The translations under genes were made by a program, and so were the position numbers. From contig JAYVIV010000078.1 of NCBI GenBank assembly GCA_043769985.1, positions 1 through 64,000 on the forward strand: a stretch of 64,000 bases of DNA, written 5' to 3'. The DNA is from Arcicella sp043769985 (GTDB lineage: Bacteria > Bacteroidota > Bacteroidia > Cytophagales > Spirosomataceae). The notes under the pieces were generated by a model, which was not told the DNA's origin, did no database searches, and saw only the letters and a list, made by a program, of their open reading frames with translations. Below, in pieces: positions 1 through 8,533 of the stretch. Positions within the stretch are counted from its first letter, which is position 1. Every line of letters begins with the position of its first letter.

Positions 1-2333
1 CTACCTATGCCAGTGTTATCTTGTCCTGTTGCCAAATCCCCCATTGCAGAGGCCCCAAAGGCTGATCCCCCTGCATGAGTAGTACATGGATACATCGTAT
101 ATCTCCCTACAGCCGTGTTATTACTACCCGTTGTTGTAGCTCTTAAAGAAATAGCCCCAATTGCTACATTCCCCTGAGATGATGAACCAGTACCAAGTGC
201 TTGCGGCCCAATAGCAATATTTTCAAATGATGTTGTTGCTGTGGCTGCCCCTAAAGCAGTTCTACCAATAGCCACATTATCATACCCTGTTGTTATATAT
301 CTCCCTGCCCCATCCCCCCCAAAAAAATTGTTAGCTGCTGTCGTACCTGCTGCTAAAGTATTTTTTCCAATAGCCACATTATTATTCCCTGTCAAAGCCG
401 CCGCACTTGAGCCAAAACCAATAGCTATATTCTCGTATCCTGTCGTTAACAATCTATGAGAACCATTACCAAGTGTAATATTTGCGTAACCTGTCGTTGA
501 ACTTAACTGTGCTTCATAGCCTATGGCTGTATTATTACTGCCCTGAGTTACAACTGTAGCTGTAGCTCCTGCTGTAAAGTTCCCTGCTAACTCTCCTAAA
601 TGTATATTCCTACCTGTTGGGGTTACTGTACCGTTGTTACCATAGCTGAAATTATGCAGAAATCTATTAGAACTTTTCTGTATAACTCCAAACTGATTAG
701 CAAATGTGGTGTTATCTAAAGTTATATTTTGAGCACTAAAATTAGGTGCAGGAGAGTTTTGCCACTGAACATTATAATCAGTACCGTTTATTTTCGCCAA
801 TACTTGTGTGGCTGTTCCGCCTGTCGGTATTGCTGCTATATTCCCTGCACCTAAAATACTTGTACCATTTACAGTTTTAATGTTAGTGGCTGAGACTAAT
901 GCGTCTTGCTTACCACTAAGGTCTTGGTCTCCTGTATTGGTTCCTGTTGCCGTACCACCACCTGTAGCTAAATCTCCATCTGTGATTGCTGTATTAAACT
1001 GAGCAACTGTTCCTGTAATCCCTGCTATAGATGTTTGGTCTCCCGTATTAGTACCAGAGTGCGTTCCGTTTGTTACAGTAGCAGAACCATTCACTGTTAG
1101 TGTCTGACCATCTGCAATAGTTAAAGTAGAAGAAGTTGCTGGCTCTGTTAAGGCTACTTTAGATATAAACGGAACCCCTGTTGCAGTAGTATTTTTTACT
1201 ACTCCAGTTCCAAGGGCTGCTAAATTAGTACCATTTACAGCTACTACAGTTAAAACCCCTGATCCAGTAGCGTCTCCAGTATGGGTGGCATTTGTAACTA
1301 AGCCTGAGTAATTACTATTGACAGAATTGTCTCCTGTGTTGGTTCCGCTTAGGTTAGCAACGTCCCCATTAGTAAGTAATGCATTGCCTATGGCTCCATT
1401 CGCAATATTTGTCGCATTGCCTACGCTGGTAACAATCCCAGTTAAATTAGCATTGGTAGTAACGGTAGCTGCATTTCCACTTATGTTAGTTTGATCTCCT
1501 GTGTTGGTTCCGCTTAGGTTAGACAATTTTGTTTTTTCTGCATCAGTCACATAGTTGTCATCTACACCTAAACTGTTTGCTCTTGCGTTCAAGCTATCCT
1601 GTAAACCTGTAACATCTGAAACTACATGAGTATGAACTAACCTTGCTCTTGCATCTAAGCTATCTTGTGCCCCTGTTAATTCTGTTATGGCTGTTGGATA
1701 AGCGACAACTCCCCAAGTTAAGTCATAATCTGTATTTGAACTTTTCATTAGCACGTTACCTGTTCCGCCACCACTTGGAACTGCTTGATTTGTATTAGCT
1801 TTAGTTGCTAATGAATCAACAAGCCTTGGCAATGTTATAAGGGCAACACCATTTGCTTGTACCACACCACCAGAGCTTATAATACTCATTTCGTCAGTAG
1901 AAAATGATATACTGTTAACTCCTGTAATATCGTAACCGTCTATATTAACAGCTTGTGTGGCAGGATATTCAGACCAGTTCTGTCCAGTTACCATCCCAGA
2001 TAACTCTATAGTATTAACTGCGCTTATAAACTCAGATATATTAGTGCCTACACTAAACCCAGAAATTTGGGAAAGTTTTACACTCATTTTTTTACCGAAT
2101 GCATCTTCCAGATCAACAAACGGCCCCCTATATTTTGCCTTGATAGGATTATAGAGAGCATGTTTTATTGTACCTATTTGAATAATTGCGCCTGAAAAAG
2201 TACCTGCTTTTATTCCACATCCGTAACAATCAGCTTCGGTGAAACTGGCGTAGCTAAAGGCTTTGAACGACGCTGTTTGTGTATAAGAAACTGTTGACAG
2301 TACAAAAGCTAAAATAAATAAAAAGAGTTTCAT
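1..2333 (-). CDS. Secreted adhesin/tail-fibre-like protein, C-terminus cut by the window edge
   Basis: Reading leftward from ATG at 2333, the frame stays open to the window edge (about 777 codons), so the C-terminus is missing. The N-terminus MKLFLFILAFVLSTVSYTQT is a clear Sec signal peptide. A module follows (about residues 20-90, with NPIKAK and VDLEDAFGKK) that resembles the same region of the next gene upstream. The middle holds repeated SGTNTGDQT-type motifs common in phage fibre and adhesin stalks. The end carries at least eight units of the pattern NxAIG (NNTAIGYEA, ENIAIGFGS, NNVAIGKNT, DNVAIGRTA), which match the YadA-head/Hep_Hag beta-roll repeat. Those families form trimeric surface fibres. 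A receptor-binding fibre or a host-surface adhesin are both possible; the signal peptide favours export. Confidence 0.75.
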   Translation of the reverse strand, partial: MKLFLFILAFVLSTVSYTQTASFKAFSYASFTEADCYGCGIKAGTFSGAIIQIGTIKHALYNPIKAKYRGPFVDLEDAFGKKMSVKLSQISGFSVGTNISEFISAVNTIELSGMVTGQNWSEYPATQAVNIDGYDITGVNSISFSTDEMSIISSGGVVQANGVALITLPRLVDSLATKANTNQAVPSGGGTGNVLMKSSNTDYDLTWGVVAYPTAITELTGAQDSLDARARLVHTHVVSDVTGLQDSLNARANSLGVDDNYVTDAEKTKLSNLSGTNTGDQTNISGNAATVTTNANLTGIVTSVGNATNIANGAIGNALLTNGDVANLSGTNTGDNSVNSNYSGLVTNATHTGDATGSGVLTVVAVNGTNLAALGTGVVKNTTATGVPFISKVALTEPATSSTLTIADGQTLTVNGSATVTNGTHSGTNTGDQTSIAGITGTVAQFNTAITDGDLATGGGTATGTNTGDQDLSGKQDALVSATNIKTVNGTSILGAGNIAAIPTGGTATQVLAKINGTDYNVQWQNSPAPNFSAQNITLDNTTFANQFGVIQKSSNRFLHNFSYGNNGTVTPTGRNIHLGELAGNFTAGATATVVTQGSNNTAIGYEAQLSSTTGYANITLGNGSHRLLTTGYENIAIGFGSSAAALTGNNNVAIGKNTLAAGTTAANNFFGGDGAGRYITTGYDNVAIGRTALGAATATTSFENIAIGPQALGTGSSSQGNVAIGAISLRATTTGSNNTAVGRYTMYPCTTHAGGSAFGASAMGDLATGQDNTGIG

Positions 2334-2334
2334 A

Positions 2335-3117
2335 TTAGTTTATTTTTAAAATCTTTAAATGTGATTGGTAAACCGTATAAGTTACTGTTCCAGATGGTCT
2401 ATAATAGGTCATAGTAATTATATCTCCGTCTACTAAAGGAACTGATCTACTGGAGGCATAATCTAAAAACCCACTTACTACAGACAGACATTGTAAAACA
2501 GATTGCCAGAGAATACCATTATTTTTTCTAATTTGAACATAGACTTGCCCTGTAGCAGATGGAATAAAATTCGTTGTAAAAGAGATATTATAATTTCCTG
2601 ATTCTAATATTCTAAAATCTTGGAGACTATCTATAGCTATGGTTGTAGAGTCTGTATTAAATGCAGTTTGGAAAATTACTTTTGCAGGGGTAGCTCCTGT
2701 CTGAAATAAAAAGTCAACCTCTGGATCATCTTCCCATCTGTAATTTGCATACGTACTTTTAACTTCAACTGGAGGTAAGGACGTAGGTTTACACCCCCCT
2801 AAAAACTGGTATAAAAGTTTAGGGGTGTTGTATGTAAATATATCTCCAGTCCTAATACGGAACTTAGTTCCGAAACTATCTTCAAGGTCGGCCCAATTTC
2901 CATTAGTTTTTATTTTGATCGGATGCCATAGATAAGTATTTACCTTATTATAGGTAATCTTCACTCCATAGAAATTACTTTGTTGCAAAGCACATGAACT
3001 GCAATACTCTCGTATGTAGCTATCATAAGATAGACATTCAAATTTTGCAGTAATGGCTTGTGCGGTTACAATTTGTAACCAACCGAAAAGAATAATATTT
3101 AAAAGTATGTTTTTCAT
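2335..3117 (-). CDS. Secreted fibre-like protein with C-terminal jelly-roll-like domain
   Basis: 260 residues from ATG 3117, chosen over the upstream in-frame ATG at 3141 because it places the signal peptide (MKNILLNIILFGWLQIVTAQA) at the very N-terminus. Residues about 25-95 contain HPIKIK and ADLEDSFGTK and parallel the N-terminal module of the following gene, which suggests duplication. The C-terminal 120 residues alternate hydrophobic strands (NYNISF, QVYVQIRKNN, GDIITMTYY), which looks like a C1q/TNF-type jelly roll as found in phage receptor-binding tips; that fold is inference. Only 1 nt separates it from the next gene (2333), so the two are co-transcribed. Confidence 0.7.
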   Translation of the reverse strand: MKNILLNIILFGWLQIVTAQAITAKFECLSYDSYIREYCSSCALQQSNFYGVKITYNKVNTYLWHPIKIKTNGNWADLEDSFGTKFRIRTGDIFTYNTPKLLYQFLGGCKPTSLPPVEVKSTYANYRWEDDPEVDFLFQTGATPAKVIFQTAFNTDSTTIAIDSLQDFRILESGNYNISFTTNFIPSATGQVYVQIRKNNGILWQSVLQCLSVVSGFLDYASSRSVPLVDGDIITMTYYRPSGTVTYTVYQSHLKILKIN

Positions 3118-3156
3118 ATAAATTAATATTTCTCTACCCAACCTGTATTATGTGAT

Positions 3157-4053
3157 TTAATATAAATTGAAATAAATATGACTCGAAACACCCCCTCCGA
3201 TATTTATATTTGTAGAGTAAATTATATTTGGTGGCGTAGGTGTATCATAGATATTAAAATTCAAGTAAAGATTATTCAATTTTGTTGCCGTTAAAAAATT
3301 AGAACTGAAACCTGTCTGGGTTCCTGCTGCCGATATTGCAGGTGTTGTAACGTTTGCACTTGAATTATGCCACATTCCTAAAAAATACAATCCTTCATTT
3401 ACTTGCAATGGCGTTGAAAATGCTTTCCTTTTTTTCGTATTTGTTGCGCTTTTCCACATTTCACCGTCGCTGGTAGATTGACCAACTAAAACAAGAGTTG
3501 AATCTGAGTTATTAAACCTGTATAGAGCAACTCCATTGTATGAATCAGCCGTATAGTTTCCGACTGTATATTGTACATATTCAGCTCCATAAAGTGTTGT
3601 TGAATATGGAATATAAATTGACATAAGTTGAACGCCACCATCTATTATTTGGGTGGAATTAGTAACGCCACTTGTGTAGTTTGTAAATTGTATTGAATCA
3701 TTGAAAATGTTTAACCTTTTAGCGATTGAATTATTATATATTCCGCCTGCCACGTCGTTTATTTCTGTTGTGGTAACATCGCTTTTCCCATAACAACCAC
3801 ATGCTTTAACCGTGGTTAACATACCAGCTAAACTTTGCTGAGCTTGTGCGGAAGGTATTCTGTATATAAGTCCTTCACTTTCAAGATTTAAAGTGGTTCC
3901 ACTTGTCTTGTAGGTATAACAGGTAAGGAAAGTAGTTGCACCATTTCTGACGATTTTCAATTTGTTGTTTTCACAACTTAAAAAAGTTCGGCTTGACTGT
4001 GCATTTGCAAAAGTAAAAGCCAGTAAAAAAATAAATAAATTTAAGAGTTTCAT
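3157..4053 (-). CDS. Secreted fibre-like protein, first gene of the adhesin cassette
   Basis: 298 residues beginning with a textbook signal peptide (MKLLNLFIFLLAFTFANAQ). Two Cys pairs occur early (LSCENN, LTCYTY, KACGCYG). The C-terminal half is rich in short beta strands with Thr/Ser/Asn loops (AEYVQYTVGNY, GVALYRFNNSDS, GLYFLGMWHNSS), which resembles domains at the ends of phage or bacteriocin fibres. I do not recognise a named family. It follows a TATCTTTG promoter at 4084-4091 and leads a three-gene minus-strand cassette, all three with signal peptides. A virion tip protein or a lysogenic-conversion surface protein are both possible. Confidence 0.7.
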   Translation of the reverse strand: MKLLNLFIFLLAFTFANAQSSRTFLSCENNKLKIVRNGATTFLTCYTYKTSGTTLNLESEGLIYRIPSAQAQQSLAGMLTTVKACGCYGKSDVTTTEINDVAGGIYNNSIAKRLNIFNDSIQFTNYTSGVTNSTQIIDGGVQLMSIYIPYSTTLYGAEYVQYTVGNYTADSYNGVALYRFNNSDSTLVLVGQSTSDGEMWKSATNTKKRKAFSTPLQVNEGLYFLGMWHNSSANVTTPAISAAGTQTGFSSNFLTATKLNNLYLNFNIYDTPTPPNIIYSTNINIGGGVSSHIYFNLY

Positions 4054-4083
4054 TTTATGTGATTTAAGTTAATAATAAAAGTG

Positions 4084-4091
4084 CAAAGATA
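4084..4091 (-). promoter_or_regulatory. Promoter -7 element (TATCTTTG)
   Basis: Minus-strand TATCTTTG lies about 30 nt upstream of the ATG at 4053 and matches the Bacteroidota -7 consensus TAnnTTTG. The -33 box is weak (TTTA about 21 nt further upstream). It would start the adhesin cassette separately from the replication operon. Confidence 0.6.
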
Positions 4092-4196
4092 CTGTTTTAT
4101 CTGATACAAGTATAAATAATAAGCCTATTTAACAGTAGGTCTTACAAAATAAAGATACCAGATAACCCCCGACGGAATTATACCTAATGCTGGATA

Positions 4197-4316
4197 TCAT
4201 GTGTTTTTAATCGTCATAGATTTCTCTATAGCATAGATGTTGAACCAAGCCAACAAAAACATAACTACTACAATTAAAGTGTCTACTGAAAATAAGATGT
4301 TAAATAAATCTTTCAT
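4197..4316 (-). CDS. Small membrane protein ending at an in-frame TGA
   Basis: 39 residues from ATG 4316, starting MKDLFNILFSVDTL with one transmembrane segment (LIVVVMFLLAW). It overlaps the end of the 4300-4653 gene by 17 nt. The same frame continues after the TGA (4197-4199) for another 23 codons to TAG at 4125-4127. That extension encodes a second hydrophobic stretch (ALGIIPSGVIWYLYFV). The full 63-residue product would be a two-helix membrane protein, so the TGA is either a recent nonsense change, a readthrough site or the true end. Confidence 0.5.
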   Translation of the reverse strand: MKDLFNILFSVDTLIVVVMFLLAWFNIYAIEKSMTIKNT

Positions 4317-4653
4317 GTGCAAATATTGTGAATATTAAGAAAATAGCTTTGTGTACAGGGTCTAAAAACCCTACATATTCTTCAAATAATATATGTTTTA
4401 CTTTATCTGTTATAGCAGTGTGCCCTACATAATTCCATTCCCTTCTCTCTAACAAGTTTAATGTAAGATCGAACAATGCGTAAAAGATAGCGGTATGTAA
4501 AAAGAAAGAAGCTACTATATCTTGTGTTGTATAAGAAATGATGGCAACGACGACAACTCGGAAGACCCACCTTAAATGATGTGAAGTAAACCGTTTTCCT
4601 TCGTCATACCACGCAGAAAATAATGTAAATAAAATTACCAATAACATTTGCAT
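4300..4653 (-). CDS. Membrane protein of unknown function, three predicted helices
   Basis: 117 residues. Hydrophobic segments at about 2-14, 30-60 and 100-113 flank a charged region with NLLERREWNYVGH. I recognise no family. The start ATG 4653 lies only 4 nt after the TATCTTTG promoter box at 4658-4665, so the mRNA is probably almost leaderless. It sits downstream of the Rad50-like gene and overlaps another small membrane gene, suggesting a pair of membrane accessory proteins. Confidence 0.6.
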   Translation of the reverse strand: MQMLLVILFTLFSAWYDEGKRFTSHHLRWVFRVVVVAIISYTTQDIVASFFLHTAIFYALFDLTLNLLERREWNYVGHTAITDKVKHILFEEYVGFLDPVHKAIFLIFTIFAHERFI

Positions 4654-4657
4654 GGTG

Positions 4658-4665
4658 CAAAGATA
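4658..4665 (-). promoter_or_regulatory. Promoter -7 element giving a near-leaderless transcript
   Basis: Minus-strand TATCTTTG, with TTTC 20 nt upstream in the -33 position. Only CACC separates the box from the ATG at 4653, so transcription would begin at or next to the start codon. Confidence 0.6.
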
Positions 4666-4670
4666 AACAA

Positions 4671-6422
4671 TTATTCTATTACAGTGAAATTATTTTCTTT
4701 TTTTATGTATATTATATCTGCCCCTCCTATGTCTATGTTAGGATTGTGGCTAATTATGTAGACTCCGTGATCCTTTGATTTTTCCTGAATGAGAGACATT
4801 GCAGATGTTAGGCCCTGTTCATCTAAACCTTCAAAAATTTCATCCATAACCATTAAAGATACTTTTACAGGAAGAATATCATGAAGGGCAAAGCTCACAA
4901 TCACATCAACTCGTTTTTGCTCGCCACCAGAAAGACTGGAGTAATCCTTTTCAACCTCGTCCTGAGTTATCTTTATAGAGAATGCTTTTGATTTGGTATC
5001 GGTTTTAATATCTATATTTACATATATACCTAATGTTTGGCCGTACTTCATCAAAGCCTTATTCAACTTTACTAACAGGGCTTGAATAACATACGCCTTC
5101 ATTCCTTTATTGGAGAACCCGATAGTGCTCCAATAGCTGTAAGCTCGCATCTCTTTTTCAATAATCGTCTTATCTTGCTCGGCATTTATAAAAGTTTGAT
5201 GCCAGTGCTGTAGCTCGGTCTCTAATTTAGCAACATACTCTGGAGTATAAGGACATTTTTTAGCATCCAAAGCCTCATATAGTTTGGACTCATGTTCCAG
5301 AGATTTAAGTACCTGACTCCGTTTATTGATATTGGCTTGGGCTTGCATCTGTAATACCGTGTACTCTCTATACTTAGTAAGGTAGCCAGCTCTTTGATTC
5401 TCCAGCTTTGAAAGATCAGCCTGTAATAGCGGAAGATTTAAGGACAACTCTTTTATCTTATCTACCTTCTCCGTAACTTTTATGTCTCTTTCGGCAGAAA
5501 GTTGTTCCACTAAATGTTGTTGTAGTGGTTGCTGACAGGTATTACATATCGTAGAAATCTCTGGAAGATATTTTAATTGGTAATCTAAAGTAGCAATTTC
5601 AGTATTAAGTCTTTGATACTCAGAAGATTTTTTTTGAAGTTCTGCTACATCCACTTCTTCTGGAGCCACAAGCTCTACAGCATCATCTTTAGGAAGGTTA
5701 GCTATTTCATATTTTAATCCATCTATTCTTTTTTGAACTTCCAATAACTCTGCTTGTTTTTGTAGATCAAAATTATTTATATAGGCATTAACATCCGTTA
5801 TATTCTTAGATATTCCAGCCTGTTTTTGCTCCGCTATTTTTGAATCAGAAAGTTTTTCTTCAAATTTTGAATTGTACTCCCCAGCCTTCACCCGTGCATG
5901 TTCAGCATACTTAGAGATATCAATATCGAACAGTTCTTCAAACACATCTCTGCGATCCGCATCTTTTTTATCTACTATCCGTAAAGACTTCTGAGCAAAA
6001 AATACTGACTGTCTAAATAGTTCTGGGCTTATCCCAAGTATCTTAGTAATTTTTTCCTGAGCATCTGTCTTATTTTCTACAGGTACAGGAATATTGTTTT
6101 TGTAAATAACTGTATCAGTTCGGGAAGGGCTTCCATAATTTATATATCGTCTAAATAAATATGTATCGATACCTATGGTTAAATGTAGGTGTACACATGT
6201 GCCTTTAAACTCAGCATCCCTATACTCTTTCAATGTCACAATCTGAGACCCCAAAGTATTCTTAACGGCTTCTCCATACAACCCATAAAATATGGCTTCA
6301 AATATTGTGGACTTCCCTGCTCCGTTAAATCCTTGGATAAAACTTATGCCCTGAGACTTTAAATCTAAGTCCAAGTATTTTATTGATCTGAATCCAGATA
6401 CTAATAATTTATTTAAAATCAT
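4671..6422 (-). CDS. SbcC/Rad50-like recombination ATPase (T4 gp46-like)
   Basis: 583 residues. Walker A is GFNGAGKST (31-39). A long coiled coil on both sides of a CxxC zinc-hook (CNTCQQPL, mid-protein) follows, then the ABC signature LSGGEQKR and Walker B LMVMDEIFEGLD near the C-terminus. This is the full architecture of Rad50/SbcC in the short form typical of phage gp46. With the Mre11-like nuclease two genes upstream (6679-7572) it should process double-strand ends for recombination-dependent replication. The start overlaps the preceding gene by 4 nt (ATGA). Confidence 0.93.
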   Translation of the reverse strand: MILNKLLVSGFRSIKYLDLDLKSQGISFIQGFNGAGKSTIFEAIFYGLYGEAVKNTLGSQIVTLKEYRDAEFKGTCVHLHLTIGIDTYLFRRYINYGSPSRTDTVIYKNNIPVPVENKTDAQEKITKILGISPELFRQSVFFAQKSLRIVDKKDADRRDVFEELFDIDISKYAEHARVKAGEYNSKFEEKLSDSKIAEQKQAGISKNITDVNAYINNFDLQKQAELLEVQKRIDGLKYEIANLPKDDAVELVAPEEVDVAELQKKSSEYQRLNTEIATLDYQLKYLPEISTICNTCQQPLQQHLVEQLSAERDIKVTEKVDKIKELSLNLPLLQADLSKLENQRAGYLTKYREYTVLQMQAQANINKRSQVLKSLEHESKLYEALDAKKCPYTPEYVAKLETELQHWHQTFINAEQDKTIIEKEMRAYSYWSTIGFSNKGMKAYVIQALLVKLNKALMKYGQTLGIYVNIDIKTDTKSKAFSIKITQDEVEKDYSSLSGGEQKRVDVIVSFALHDILPVKVSLMVMDEIFEGLDEQGLTSAMSLIQEKSKDHGVYIISHNPNIDIGGADIIYIKKENNFTVIE

Positions 6423-6691
6423 TTATGAAATTTTTTTGTAATCGCCCAATCAGCCCCTAACAGACCACCTGCGAGACTTCCAAATACTAACCAGTAGTTA
6501 CCTTCTAATAAAGCATTAACCCCCAAGGTCGTAGATAATAACCATGTGCGGTGTACACAAATTCCTGTCCAGAAAACTCCTAACCTGTTTGCCGTAGCGT
6601 TATAGGTTACATTCAAAGTTCTGAAATATATAAAAAGTAGATTACAAATAAAAATAATAATCAATTGTACCCACAAATCTAATCCTGACAT
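6419..6691 (-). CDS. Small membrane protein between the Mre11- and Rad50-like genes
   Basis: 90 residues with an N-terminal helix (LIIIFICNLLFIYF), a middle hydrophobic region and a Gly-rich C-terminal helix (WLVFGSLAGGLLGADWA), ending in a basic tail. It overlaps both neighbours (13 nt with 6679-7572, 4 nt with 4671-6422), so it is translated with the nuclease complex. No family recognised. Its place inside an SbcCD-like operon hints at membrane anchoring of repair or replication, but that is inference. Confidence 0.65.
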   Translation of the reverse strand: MSGLDLWVQLIIIFICNLLFIYFRTLNVTYNATANRLGVFWTGICVHRTWLLSTTLGVNALLEGNYWLVFGSLAGGLLGADWAITKKFHK

Positions 6692-7572
6692 ACTAATATT
6701 TTTTTACCTATATCTATGGTGAATGAATCTAATTTAGCCAGAGAACAGAAAGCATTGAACTTATCCTCCAGACTTTCAGAATAAAACCTTTGGTCTAAAG
6801 TAACAATTTTTTCTGCTTTCTGTACCTGACTTCTACGCTTGTCCGATATATCCAAAACCAACTGGTCTAAAACACTTGGGAGAATTACTCTGTACACTAC
6901 ATTATTTTCAAATGTAAGATACCCTTTTTCATCTCCGCAATCTCCTGCATCCTGTACAATCGGATTGCCTACCATGAATCTGTTCTTGGTAATTTCCTGA
7001 TACCGATGGATATGCCCCATAAACACAAAGTCGTATTTGTCCAACTCTGGGTTTGTGATATCAATCTGAGCAGGAATAAAACTATTGAACAGTAAGGTAG
7101 GGGTTTGGTGACAAATCAAAATCTTAGTGTGGTCTCCCACAGATGGATTAAGATGTGCCACGGCCCTATTAAAATCCGATGCGGATGCGAGATAAGGAAT
7201 ACCTATAACTTCAACCCCTTCAATAGACACCCTTTGCCAGTCGATACACTGAATGTTTGGGATTGCAGCAGAAAGTGCATCTATAAAACTATGGGCTGGG
7301 CATTCAATAGAGTTTCTGGTTGCTTGGTCATGGTTACCAGATAGCGCATAAAATGGAACTGTAGGGTAACGATTAAAAACCGAAACTAATCCTTTGATTA
7401 CTTCTGTAGGTACATACCCGTGCTTGTGTACGATATCTCCACAAAAAATAACGGATGTCTTTTTTTCGTGGGCCGCCAACAACACTTTATCTAACGTATC
7501 TAAAATAAGACCTAATCTGTTTTCATGATAGTCAGTGAAATTGTGAGCATGTAGATCAGAGAAAATAATCAT
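6679..7572 (-). CDS. SbcD/Mre11-like nuclease (T4 gp47-like)
   Basis: 297 residues with the metallophosphoesterase motifs of Mre11 in order: FSDLHAH (4-10), FCGDIVH (about 45), SGNHDQ (about 80), ICHQT (about 155) and MGHIHR (about 187). These residues bind two Mn ions in the family and support ssDNA endonuclease and dsDNA exonuclease activity. It partners the Rad50-like ATPase downstream. The start overlaps the preceding FEN-like gene by 4 nt. Confidence 0.92.
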   Translation of the reverse strand: MIIFSDLHAHNFTDYHENRLGLILDTLDKVLLAAHEKKTSVIFCGDIVHKHGYVPTEVIKGLVSVFNRYPTVPFYALSGNHDQATRNSIECPAHSFIDALSAAIPNIQCIDWQRVSIEGVEVIGIPYLASASDFNRAVAHLNPSVGDHTKILICHQTPTLLFNSFIPAQIDITNPELDKYDFVFMGHIHRYQEITKNRFMVGNPIVQDAGDCGDEKGYLTFENNVVYRVILPSVLDQLVLDISDKRRSQVQKAEKIVTLDQRFYSESLEDKFNAFCSLAKLDSFTIDIGKKILVCQD

Positions 7573-8354
7573 ATAGAATTGATTCTGGTTATAAAAGCAT
7601 TAAAAATTGGTTCTGAAATATATGCCTTATAAATACGATAGTCGTACTTTATAAGCCACATGTTTCTCTGGGAGTCGGGATGAGAAGCGTCGATCTTGTA
7701 CTTATCCATTATGTCTTTTATTGACATTCCTTGGCCCATAAGTTTTTCAATCGTCTTTTCTCCTAACCGCACTTTCTTTGTAACAGGGTTTCCAAGGGCA
7801 TCAAAACTACTGTTAGTAGGAACCACCGATGGAACATTATCTTGTGGACATCCCAATATAAATTTTGACTTCCACAATCCTAAATCATCCCGTCTTAGTA
7901 CTTCCTTCTTTTTAGGGCAGTACTGAATACAGTAAGTAACGGCTGTTGTTTGATTTGCATCTCCATCGGAACTTACAATCAACACGGCTGTATCGTTCTT
8001 CCGATGATGCTCGGTTGCAAAACAAAACATAACATCGTCTGCTTCCAGTAATTCTAACTCCAGACACATAAAGTGCTCTTTCAGCTTAGTATGAATGATA
8101 CCCCATTCAATAAGAGATGCGCTTCTGTTGGCCTTGTATTCTGGGTAGATTGTGCTTCTGAAACTTGGTCTGCTGTCTAAGGCTAAACACACGGAGATAG
8201 GTACTGGAATTTCTGATTGTATGTTGTGAACAACAGTATTAATATTATTTACAACAGCTTGCTCTAAGGTCTCCGCATTTCTATGTCCTTGTTGCCAGAT
8301 ATTATAACAGGCATGTACAAACTGACTGGCATCAATAATTACTTTAACTATCAT
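7569..8354 (-). CDS. 5'-3' exonuclease / flap nuclease (T4 RNase H-like)
   Basis: 261 residues of the PIN/FEN fold: IIDASQF near the N-terminus (first metal Asp), YPEYKANR (about 73, the helical-arch Tyr-Lys-Arg signature), EADDVMF (about 104), VSSDGDANQ (about 125) and GCPQDNVPS (about 168, start of the helix-hairpin-helix region). The family removes RNA primers and 5' flaps. The polymerase at 10270-12678 lacks this domain, so this gene supplies it. It overlaps both neighbours by 4 nt. Confidence 0.88.
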   Translation of the reverse strand: MIVKVIIDASQFVHACYNIWQQGHRNAETLEQAVVNNINTVVHNIQSEIPVPISVCLALDSRPSFRSTIYPEYKANRSASLIEWGIIHTKLKEHFMCLELELLEADDVMFCFATEHHRKNDTAVLIVSSDGDANQTTAVTYCIQYCPKKKEVLRRDDLGLWKSKFILGCPQDNVPSVVPTNSSFDALGNPVTKKVRLGEKTIEKLMGQGMSIKDIMDKYKIDASHPDSQRNMWLIKYDYRIYKAYISEPIFNAFITRINSI

Positions 8355-8533
8355 GAGTTTCGGCTGAATCTTGATGGAAGGGAAATAAGTTCAGGTTCAT
8401 CCACACGTTCTTTGAAAATATGCAACAGAGTTTTCAAGGTATCTGGCTTTACTTCTATAGCCAATACATCACCGTTGTCATCAACCAATCTATTATGAAT
8501 ATCAATAGATACAGGAAATTTTATAGTACTCAT
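8351..8533 (-). CDS. Small protein of unknown function in the replication operon
   Basis: 60 residues starting MSTIKFPVSIDIHNR, mixed charge, no membrane segment or recognised motif. ATGA overlaps (4 nt) with both neighbours make it a genuine operon member. Function unknown. Confidence 0.6.
   Translation of the reverse strand: MSTIKFPVSIDIHNRLVDDNGDVLAIEVKPDTLKTLLHIFKERVDEPELISLPSRFSRNS

Noticed and set aside
241..2154. Plus-strand Pro/Ala/Val-rich open frames
   Set aside because: They are antisense shadows of the repeat-rich fibre gene on the minus strand, created by its Gly/Thr/Asn repeats.
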